Source: Anaerolineales bacterium
GTDB taxonomy: Bacteria; Chloroflexota; Anaerolineae; Anaerolineales; DRMV01
NCBI GenBank assembly: GCA_027026295.1
Contig: JALVOR010000020.1
Location: 666 to 7,644 of the forward strand
Length of the DNA stretch: 6,979 nt
Direction of reading: 5' to 3'
Shown here: positions 1 through 4,814 of the stretch, in pieces
Layout of the letters: every line of letters begins with the position of its first letter
How positions within the stretch are numbered: position 1 is the first letter of the stretch
Notes under the pieces: generated by a model
The model's database searches: none
Told to the model about the DNA's origin: nothing
What the model saw: the letters and a program-made list of their open reading frames with translations, nothing else
Translations under genes and position numbers: made by a program

Positions 1-55
1 CCGCCAGCAACCTTCTCTGCCTTCCGCCAATTGCCCCCAGAAACAGCAAAAACTC

Positions 56-83
56 TTGACATAGAAATCCTTTACGTTACACT
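56..83 (+). promoter_or_regulatory. Sigma70-like promoter for the PAS/PhnD pair
   Basis: A perfect TTGACA at 56-61 is followed after 16 bases by TACACT at 78-83, which matches four of six positions of TATAAT. Transcription would start near 90 and leave a leader of about 125 nt before the ATG at 216. I see no clear hairpin or riboswitch in that leader. The rest of 1-200 contains no gene I can support. The weak -10 is the main doubt. Confidence 0.5.
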
Positions 84-200
84 TCACCGCCTTGGGCACG
101 TCAACACCCTCTGCCGCCCATTGCCCCAAAGCAGCGTGAGCACAATAAGGCAAACGCTCTCACCAGCAAAAGACTCCGCTGCCAATGCATTTCATTTTCG

Positions 201-207
201 AGAGGAG
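201..207 (+). promoter_or_regulatory. Strong Shine-Dalgarno of the PAS gene
   Basis: AGAGGAG lies 8 nt before the ATG at 216, which supports that start over the in-frame ATG three codons later at 225. Confidence 0.8.
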
Positions 208-215
208 CAAGTTCT

Positions 216-704
216 ATGAAAGACATGAACCCCCAAGACATTGCCGGGGAATACCGGGAATACACCCTCACCTATTACGACGGCACCAGCCGCAAAGTGT
301 TGGTAACTGATATTGAAACGCCCTATCCCGATGGCAAACTCATTGTCTCTACCACCGATTTACAAGGCATCATTACACACGCCAATCAGGCATTCATCGA
401 TATGTCGGGCTATACCCGCGAAGAACTCATCGGCCAGCCGCACTATATCCTGCGTTGCCCTGAGATGCCCAAAGCCGCCTTCCGTGATATGTGGGAAACC
501 ATCCAGGCTGGGAAAACATGGCACGGCTATGTCAAAAACCTGCGCAAAGATGGCGGTTACTACCTGGTATACGCAACCGTACTGCCCAATTTCAAAGACG
601 GCAAGATTGTGGGATACACGTCAGTGCGGCGTAAACCCTCGCGGCGCAAAATGGAAGAAGCCCTGCAAGCATACGCCCGCATGCGAGAGGAGGAGACCGC
701 ATGA
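216..704 (+). CDS. Stand-alone PAS-domain protein, Aer-like
   Basis: This 162-residue protein consists of an N-terminal extension (about 1-40), one PAS domain (about 42-138) and a charged C-terminal helix (about 142-160). The PAS core closely resembles that of the FAD-binding aerotaxis receptor Aer: a VSTTDLQ..ITHAN..F stretch, then SGYTREELIGQPH, MPKAAFRDMW and VKNLRKDG. Aer-type PAS domains sense redox state or oxygen through bound FAD. The Aer motif Arg-His-Pro-Asp is here R80-C81-P82-E83, so flavin binding may be altered or lost. There is no HAMP, kinase, GGDEF or chemotaxis output domain and no membrane segment, so it is probably a cytosolic sensor that acts on a partner. Its stop overlaps the start of the PhnD-like gene (ATGA), which suggests coupled translation and joint function. 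Fold assignment is firm; ligand and output are unknown. Confidence 0.9.
   Translation: MKDMNPQDIAGEYREYTLTYYDGTSRKVLVTDIETPYPDGKLIVSTTDLQGIITHANQAFIDMSGYTREELIGQPHYILRCPEMPKAAFRDMWETIQAGKTWHGYVKNLRKDGGYYLVYATVLPNFKDGKIVGYTSVRRKPSRRKMEEALQAYARMREEETA
688..695 (+). promoter_or_regulatory. Shine-Dalgarno of the PhnD-like gene inside the PAS gene
   Basis: AGGAGGAG, an almost ideal anti-16S match, lies 5 nt before the ATG at 701, within the last codons of the PAS gene. It fixes the start and indicates efficient re-initiation. Confidence 0.8.
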
Positions 705-1444
705 CTTTTCAACTGACCGTCAGTCCCGACTTCCCTCCAAACCATATTGCCGGCTGGTACATTTTCAACACCTGGCTACAAAAGGCGCTGAACCTGCCCA
801 TTCACCTGGAACTTTACCCTTCCTTCGAAACCCAGCGGGAAGCCATTCAGCAAGGCAAAGTCGACATGATCTACGCCAACCCATACGATGCTGCCATGCT
901 GATTCGCGAAAAAGGGTTTGTGGCCGTGGCGCGCCCGCAAGGGAAAACAGACGAAGCCGTCATCATAACATCCACCAACGCATCCTACGCCGCCGTAGAC
1001 GACCTCAAACCCGGCACACGCGTGGCAATGACGAATGACCCTGCCATCAACCTATTGGGCATGATGATGCTGGAACCCGCCGAACTAGACTCCTCCACAT
1101 TGGAAACCGAAGTGGTGGAAAGTTACCCCGTGGCGGTCAAACTGGTGTTGCAAGGCAAAGCCGATATTGCCTTTGTTTTGAAAGAGGCGCTGGAAAAACT
1201 GACCCCCTCGACGCGCAAGCAACTGAAAGTCCTCGTAGAAAGTCAAATCGGCGATCTCTATCACACCTTTGTCGTCGGTGAACGCCTTGCCGACCGCCGC
1301 GAAGCCATTCGCGACCTGCTGGTGAACATGCACACCGGCCCCAAAGGCAAAGACGTGCTGGAAAACCTGGGTTTCCAGGGCTGGGAGCCGGTTTCCGCCG
1401 ATGAAGCCGAGTTTATGATGAACCTGATTGAAGCATTGAAATAA
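701..1444 (+). CDS. PhnD-type substrate-binding protein lacking a signal peptide
   Basis: The product is 247 residues and resembles the phosphate/phosphite/phosphonate-binding (PhnD) branch of type 2 periplasmic-binding folds. Visible family features are the first-lobe segment VDMIYANPYDAAML (55-68) followed by GFVAVARP (72-79), the hinge-side DLKPGTRVAMTND (101-113), GKADIAFVL (152-160) and a C-terminal HTFVV...GPKGKDVLENLGFQGWEPV. The start is fixed by a strong Shine-Dalgarno and begins directly with the first beta strand (MTFQLTVSPD), so there is no signal peptide or lipobox. No permease or ATPase gene is adjacent. With the coupled PAS gene this points to a cytosolic ligand-sensing module, not a transporter component. 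An upstream transporter beyond the window edge cannot be excluded. The ligand is unknown. Confidence 0.82.
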   Translation: MTFQLTVSPDFPPNHIAGWYIFNTWLQKALNLPIHLELYPSFETQREAIQQGKVDMIYANPYDAAMLIREKGFVAVARPQGKTDEAVIITSTNASYAAVDDLKPGTRVAMTNDPAINLLGMMMLEPAELDSSTLETEVVESYPVAVKLVLQGKADIAFVLKEALEKLTPSTRKQLKVLVESQIGDLYHTFVVGERLADRREAIRDLLVNMHTGPKGKDVLENLGFQGWEPVSADEAEFMMNLIEALK

Positions 1445-1471
1445 ACCGCCGCCACACTTTCCCGAACCCTC

Positions 1472-1498
1472 GGGGCTGCCTCAATTCAAGGCAGCCCT
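1472..1498 (+). terminator. Hairpin after the PhnD-like gene, probable terminator
   Basis: GGGCTGCCT (1473-1481) pairs perfectly with AGGCAGCCC (1489-1497) around a 7-nt loop, and a G-U pair could extend the base. It sits 28 nt after the stop codon. There is no T-run directly after it, and the only T-tract nearby is at 1529-1533, so termination may be weak or depend on Rho. Confidence 0.6.
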
Positions 1499-1538
1499 GG
1501 AACAGTTAACGGCGTCAAAGTCATACCATTTTTCTCAT

Positions 1539-1559
1539 CCCCGCGCCCTATCCGCGGGG
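1539..1559. promoter_or_regulatory. GC-rich inverted repeat abutting a -10 box
   Basis: CCCCGCG (1539-1545) and CGCGGGG (1553-1559) form a perfect 7-bp inverted repeat with a 7-nt spacer. It occupies the spacer and -35 area directly before TATAAT at 1560. It could be a protein-binding operator, or a hairpin ending the upstream transcript. The sequence does not decide between these. Confidence 0.4.
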
Positions 1560-1565
1560 TATAAT
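1560..1565 (+). promoter_or_regulatory. Perfect -10 box, leaderless-type promoter
   Basis: TATAAT at 1560-1565 is followed by six bases and then the ATG at 1572. Normal -10 to start spacing puts the first transcribed base at or beside the A of the ATG, so the mRNA would be leaderless. No Shine-Dalgarno is present. No good -35 is visible at 16-18 bp spacing, where a GC-rich inverted repeat lies instead. Confidence 0.5.
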
Positions 1566-1571
1566 ACTTTC

Positions 1572-1952
1572 ATGCTCCCCGGTGCTTTTCGCCGCCTCTG
1601 GATTGCCGCCATCGCCCTTGCTTTCATTGGGGCGGTGGGGATGGCGTTGCTCGTTTTCATGGCCTACCCTGTGCTTTGGGCACGGTGGGGGTTCTTCCTG
1701 TGTCTGACAGCCTTCGCCACTGGCGTCAGCCTGCCCTTTCTCGCCTATTTGCACAACCGTTTCCCGGCGGGTGCGCCCACCCACGAGCGCACCGTGCTGC
1801 GCGAGGGCGTGTGGGTGGGGCTTTACTTCGGCATCCTCGCATGGCTGCAACTCGGGCGCATCCTCACCCCACTCAGCGGCCTGATTCCGGCGCTGGGGCT
1901 CATTGCGTTAGAAACCTTCCTGCTGATCGGCGAGAAACACCGGAAGCCGTAA
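1572..1952 (+). CDS. Small four-TM membrane protein, function unknown
   Basis: The 126-residue product is very hydrophobic, with four predicted membrane segments at about 10-32, 39-60, 79-95 and 99-119. A basic N-terminus (RR at 7-8) and a basic tail (EKHRKP) suggest both ends are cytoplasmic. A hydrophilic loop (HNRFPAGAPTHERTVLREG, about 61-79) separates the two hairpins. I recognise no catalytic motif and no named family. It lies 65 nt upstream of the M24 peptidase on the same strand and could be the first gene of the transcript running through tsaD. The ATG is chosen because it sits just after a perfect -10 box and starts the first membrane helix with a short basic leader. Another reading frame stays open across it but gives an arginine- and histidine-rich, protein-unlike translation. 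Confidence 0.75.
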   Translation: MLPGAFRRLWIAAIALAFIGAVGMALLVFMAYPVLWARWGFFLCLTAFATGVSLPFLAYLHNRFPAGAPTHERTVLREGVWVGLYFGILAWLQLGRILTPLSGLIPALGLIALETFLLIGEKHRKP

Positions 1953-1990
1953 ACGCAAAGCACGCCGAGAGAAACAAAGACGCAAAGAAA
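1951..1990. repeat. Degenerate ACGCAAAG-type intergenic repeat
   Basis: ACGCAAAG occurs at 1953-1960 and again at 1980-1987. Between them are the related stretches CACGCCGAG and AGAAACAAAG, so the block reads as four degenerate A/G-rich units. It begins at the stop codon of the membrane protein gene and fills most of the gap to the M24 gene. The 10-mer at 1951-1960 (AAACGCAAAG) recurs exactly at 6279-6288 inside dnaE. Similar A/G-rich tracts are, in my recollection, scattered in some environmental bacterial genomes; no role is known to me. Confidence 0.55.
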
Positions 1991-2017
1991 TCCTCCTTCT
2001 CCACCTTCGGGGCCCCT

Positions 2018-3253
2018 ATGAAAACCGATTTGGATGCCTTTCTGGAAGCCCATCGGCTGGATGCGCTGCTCGTTTTCGGGCCTGCCCGGCACAACCCCGC
2101 CATGACCTACTTTACTGGCGGGGCGCACCTCACCAGCGCGCTGCTGGTCAAGCCGCGCGGCGGGCAGCCTGTGCTGTTCTACAACCCCATGGAGCGCGAC
2201 GAAGCCGCCAAAGCCGGACTGACGGCCTACAACCTCGCCGAATTCCCATGGTCGCGTTACCTGCAGGAAGCCCGGGGCGACGAAAACCTTGCCCAGGCCA
2301 TGCGCCTCAAGGCGGCGCTGGAAACCGCCGGTTTCACCCGCGGGCGCTTAGGCGTCACCGGGCGGGTGGATTTCGGCCCCTGGCACAGCACCGTGCAGGC
2401 GCTACAAGCCCTGCTGCCCGACGTGGAACTCGACGGGCGCGCTGCCCATCAGGCATTGCTCGACACCCGCCGCACCAAAACCGAAGATGAAATCGCCCGC
2501 ATGCGCCACATGGGGCACATCACCACCGAGGTGGTCGGACGGGTCGCTGACTTCCTCACCAGCCAGCGCGGCAAAGATGGCCTGCTGGTGAAATCCGACG
2601 GCCAGCCCGTGACCATCGGCGAGGTGAAGGGGCTGATCAACCGCTGGCTTGCCGAACTGGGCGCGGAAAACCCCGAAGGTACGATTTTCGCCCAGGGGCG
2701 CGATGCAGGCGTGCCCCACAGCACAGGCCGAGACGACGAGGCGCTCAGACTGGGCACGATGATCGTGTTCGACATCTTCCCCTGTGAGGCGGGCGGCGGT
2801 TATTTCTATGACTTTACCCGCACGTGGTGCCTGGGCTATGCCCCCGACGAAGCGCAGGCGCTCTATGAAGACGTCCTCACGGTGTATCGCCAGATTATGA
2901 GTGAACTCACCCCCAACGGCCTGTGCCGCGACCTGCAGCGCCGCACGTGCGAACTTTTCGAGGCGCAGGGGCACCCCACCAGTTGCCGCGACGCCAAAGC
3001 GCAGCAGGGCTATGTGCACAGCCTGGGGCACGGCCTGGGGCTGGATGTGCACGAAGCGCCCTGGTTCCGCGCCCACGAAAGCAACACCGACCGCCTGGAA
3101 CCCGGCGTGGTGGTGACGATTGAACCCGGCCTCTACTACCCGGAACGCGGCCTCGGCTGCCGCCTGGAAGACACCGTTTGGGCGCGTCCCAATGGCAGTT
3201 TCGAGGTGCTGGCGGCGTTCTCCCATGACCTGGTGCTGCCGGTGAAGGGATAG
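2018..3253 (+). CDS. M24 family metallopeptidase (Xaa-Pro peptidase type)
   Basis: The 411-residue product has the two-domain layout of aminopeptidase P and prolidase: a creatinase-like N-terminal domain (about 1-145) and a pita-bread catalytic domain (about 155-405). All five dinuclear-metal ligands are visible: D252 (VFDIFP), D265 (YDFTRTW), H338 (LGHGLGLDVHE), E369 (TIEPGLYYP) and E384 (CRLEDTV). The conserved histidines of the active site are present as H234 (VPHSTG) and H345. Such enzymes release or cleave residues next to proline in cytosolic peptide turnover. Whether this one is an aminopeptidase or a dipeptidase cannot be read from the sequence. The frame is open far upstream through the previous gene, but the ATG at 2018 starts directly at the family's N-terminus and no other start lies in the gap. 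There is no good Shine-Dalgarno. tsaD follows after 34 nt. Confidence 0.92.
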   Translation: MKTDLDAFLEAHRLDALLVFGPARHNPAMTYFTGGAHLTSALLVKPRGGQPVLFYNPMERDEAAKAGLTAYNLAEFPWSRYLQEARGDENLAQAMRLKAALETAGFTRGRLGVTGRVDFGPWHSTVQALQALLPDVELDGRAAHQALLDTRRTKTEDEIARMRHMGHITTEVVGRVADFLTSQRGKDGLLVKSDGQPVTIGEVKGLINRWLAELGAENPEGTIFAQGRDAGVPHSTGRDDEALRLGTMIVFDIFPCEAGGGYFYDFTRTWCLGYAPDEAQALYEDVLTVYRQIMSELTPNGLCRDLQRRTCELFEAQGHPTSCRDAKAQQGYVHSLGHGLGLDVHEAPWFRAHESNTDRLEPGVVVTIEPGLYYPERGLGCRLEDTVWARPNGSFEVLAAFSHDLVLPVKG

Positions 3254-3287
3254 CGAATTGCGAGTTGCGAATGGCGAGTAGCGAACG
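3253..3287. repeat. Array of five 7-base units abutting the tsaD start codon
   Basis: Five consecutive heptamers, GCGAATT, GCGAGTT, GCGAATG, GCGAGTA and GCGAACG, run from the last base of the M24 stop codon to the base before the tsaD ATG. The consensus is GCGA(A/G)TN. They make up the whole intergenic gap, so tsaD has no ordinary Shine-Dalgarno. The unit length and sequence differ from the 8-base arrays further downstream. Confidence 0.8.
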
Positions 3288-4310
3288 ATGACCCGAATCC
3301 TGGCAATTGAAACCTCATGCGACGAAACTGCAGCCGCGGTGGTCGAAGATGGCCGCCGGGTGGTAAGCAACGCCGTGGCCTCGCAAATCGAGATTCACGC
3401 CCGCTTCGGCGGCGTGTTCCCCGAAGTGGCCTCGCGGCAGCACGTTCTCGCCATCACGCCGGTGGTTGAAGAAGCCCTGCAAGCCGCCCATCTCACCCCC
3501 GCCGAGGTGGACGCCATCGCCGTGACCCGCGGCCCCGGCCTGCCCGGCTCGCTGGCGGTGGGCATCAACTTCGCCAAGGGGCTGGCGCTGGCTGCGGGCA
3601 AGCCGCTGCTGGGCATCAACCACCTCGAAGGGCACATTTACGCCGCCTGGCTGCACGAAGCCAACCAGCAGCCACCCGCCGCGCCCGAATTTCCCCTGGT
3701 GGCGCTGCTGGTTTCCGGCGGGCACACCGAACTCATCTTCATGGAAGACCACCTGCACTACCGGCGCCTGGGCAGCACCCGCGACGACGCCGCGGGCGAA
3801 GCCTTCGACAAAGTCGCCCGCCTGCTGGAACTGGGCTACCCCGGCGGGCCGGCCATTCAGCAAGCCGCCGAAGGCGGCGACCCCGAAATCTTCGCCTTCC
3901 CCCGCCCGTGGCTGAAAGGCGGCTGGGAATTTTCGTTCAGCGGTCTGAAAACCGCCGTGCTGCGCGCTGTGCGGGAAATTCAGGCGGCGGGCAACCCGTT
4001 GCCCGTTGCCCACCTCGCGGCAGGCTTCCAGGCCGCGGTGGTGGATGTGTTGGTGGGCAAAACCTTGCAAGCCGCCGCCGAGTTGCAGGCCAAAAGCATC
4101 GTAGTGGCGGGCGGGGTTTCTGCCAACCGTCTGCTGCGGGAACGCATCACCGCCGAAGCCTCCGTGCCCGTCCACATCCCCCCGCTGCACTACTGCACCG
4201 ACAACGCCGCCATGATTGCCGCCGCGGCCTACCGGCGCTTCGCAGCAGGCCAGCGCGACGACCTGGACTTCGACCTCTTGCCCCGCTGGGCAATTGATTT
4301 CGTCGGCTAG
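3288..4310 (+). CDS. tsaD: tRNA N6-adenosine threonylcarbamoyltransferase TsaD
   Basis: TsaD (YgjD/Gcp, Kae1/Qri7 family) transfers the threonylcarbamoyl group from threonylcarbamoyl-AMP to A37 of tRNAs reading ANN codons, working with TsaB and TsaE in the cytosol. The 340-residue length is typical. It starts with ILAIETSCDETA (4-15), the ASKHA phosphate-1 loop. The metal-binding HxEGH motif is H112/H116 (INHLEGH). LVSGGHTEL (141-149), the DDAAGEAFDKVAR segment (166-178), FSFSGLKTA, the VAGGVSANRLLR adenosine motif and D305 (HYCTDNAAM) follow in normal order. Nothing essential looks missing. The ATG directly follows a heptamer repeat array instead of a Shine-Dalgarno. The last codons (Phe-Val-Gly-stop) run into the first octamer-like units flanking the next gene. 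TsaB and TsaE are not in the window. Confidence 0.97.
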   Translation: MTRILAIETSCDETAAAVVEDGRRVVSNAVASQIEIHARFGGVFPEVASRQHVLAITPVVEEALQAAHLTPAEVDAIAVTRGPGLPGSLAVGINFAKGLALAAGKPLLGINHLEGHIYAAWLHEANQQPPAAPEFPLVALLVSGGHTELIFMEDHLHYRRLGSTRDDAAGEAFDKVARLLELGYPGGPAIQQAAEGGDPEIFAFPRPWLKGGWEFSFSGLKTAVLRAVREIQAAGNPLPVAHLAAGFQAAVVDVLVGKTLQAAAELQAKSIVVAGGVSANRLLRERITAEASVPVHIPPLHYCTDNAAMIAAAAYRRFAAGQRDDLDFDLLPRWAIDFVG

Positions 4311-4338
4311 TCAGTTAGTCAAATGGTCGGATAGTGGT
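4307..4338 (-). repeat. Left octamer array, inverted copy, upstream of the four-helix-bundle gene
   Basis: Four degenerate octamers in register, CTAGTCAG, TTAGTCAA, ATGGTCGG and ATAGTGGT, end exactly at the base before the ATG at 4339. Compared with (G/A)TAGTC(A/G)G, the reverse complement of the right-hand array unit, they match 6-7 of 8 positions. A weaker copy (TTCGTCGG, 4299-4306) lies in the last codons of tsaD. The tsaD stop codon is inside the first unit. Confidence 0.7.
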
Positions 4339-4710
4339 ATGGGCAAGAAAATCCTGGCTTTTGAAGAATTGCAAGCATGGCAAAAAGCCCGGACGCTGAC
4401 AGGTCACATTTACCGCCTGACAGAAAACCCCCGATTTGCCCACGACTACGGCCTGCGCGACCAAATTCAGCGTGCCGCCAGTTCCGTCATGCATAACATT
4501 GCCGAAGGTTTTGAAGCCGGAAGCGACAAAGAATTCCTGCGTTTTTTGCGCATTGCCCGCCGTTCTGCTGCCGAGGTGCAATCCCAACTCTACCTCGCCT
4601 GCGATTTGCATTACATTACCGAAAGCGAACGCCAGCACGCCCACGCTTTAGCCACCGAAACCAAACGTCTCATCAACGGCCTCATCGCCTACCTTTCCCG
4701 CTCCTCCTGA
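4339..4710 (+). CDS. Four-helix-bundle protein, S23/IVS-encoded family
   Basis: The 123-residue product has the three signatures of the 23S rRNA intervening-sequence protein family: FEELQAWQKAR near the N-terminus (8-18), GLRDQIQRAASSVMHNIAEGFEAGS (38-62) and EFLRFLRIARRSAAEVQSQL (65-84), with a last helix at about 96-120. Members form up to pentameric helical bundles; the Avd accessory protein of diversity-generating retroelements has the same fold and binds nucleic acid and reverse transcriptase. The biochemical role of stand-alone members is unknown. There is no reverse transcriptase or variable repeat nearby. I chose the ATG at 4339 because it precedes the family's conserved start; the longer open frame overlaps tsaD and its translation there is low-complexity. 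No Shine-Dalgarno is visible. Lower GC than both neighbours suggests separate origin. Confidence 0.9.
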   Translation: MGKKILAFEELQAWQKARTLTGHIYRLTENPRFAHDYGLRDQIQRAASSVMHNIAEGFEAGSDKEFLRFLRIARRSAAEVQSQLYLACDLHYITESERQHAHALATETKRLINGLIAYLSRSS

Positions 4711-4717
4711 CCCGCCG

Positions 4718-4813
4718 CTGACTGCCTGACTACCCGACTATCTGACTACCCGACTATCTGACTATCTGACTACCCGACTATCTGACTATCTGACTACCCG
4801 ACTATCTGACTAC
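4718..4813 (+). repeat. Right octamer array, twelve tandem units before dnaE
   Basis: Twelve octamers run without interruption. The types are A (CTGACTAC), B (CCGACTAT) and C (CTGACTAT); the first unit is CTGACTGC, a one-base variant of A. The order is A' A B A B C A B C A B A, giving a perfect two-copy higher-order repeat A-B-C of 24 bp at 4742-4765 and 4766-4789. Consensus: C(T/C)GACTA(C/T). The array fills nearly the whole gap and stops one base before the dnaE ATG. Near-identity implies recent expansion, in contrast with the degraded left array. Confidence 0.95.
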
Positions 4814-4814
4814 C

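Larger units (their letters stand above)
4307..4813 (+). mobile_element. Candidate IVS-like cassette: S23-family gene between inverted octamer arrays
   Basis: The element consists of the left inverted octamer array, the four-helix-bundle gene and the right octamer array, and fills the gap between tsaD and dnaE. The gene is visibly less GC-rich than its neighbours (about 53-55% in sampled lines, against about 70% in tsaD). In RNA, 4307-4338 could pair with 4742-4773; by hand I count 24 Watson-Crick and 2 G-U pairs in 32 positions, leaving the gene in the loop. Known S23-family genes sit inside 23S rRNA intervening sequences bounded by such a stem. No transposase or target-site duplication is visible, so calling it mobile is inference. 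Confidence 0.4.

Noticed and set aside
31..219. 62-codon open frame before the PAS gene
   Set aside because: It has no Shine-Dalgarno, starts upstream of the likely promoter and has no recognisable motif.
1676..2017. N-terminal extension of the M24 reading frame upstream of 2018
   Set aside because: The frame overlaps the membrane protein gene and translates to an Arg/His/Pro-rich, protein-unlike sequence. The family N-terminus begins at 2018.
2402..3370. Minus-strand open frame opposite the M24 gene (322 codons)
   Set aside because: It crosses the whole M24 catalytic region and the heptamer array. No domain is visible, and the opposite strand has all metal ligands.
3315..4190. Minus-strand open frame opposite tsaD (291 codons)
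   Set aside because: The translation is Gly/His/Gln-rich low complexity, and the + strand encodes a complete TsaD.
4339..4710. Diversity-generating retroelement accessory gene (avd)
   Set aside because: The fold is related, but there is no reverse transcriptase, template repeat or variable-repeat target in the window.
4339..4710. Actual intervening sequence within a 23S rRNA gene
   Set aside because: The flanks are clearly tsaD and dnaE coding sequence, not rRNA.
4718..4813. CRISPR array
   Set aside because: The units are 8 bases long, directly adjacent and have no unique spacers. No cas gene is near.
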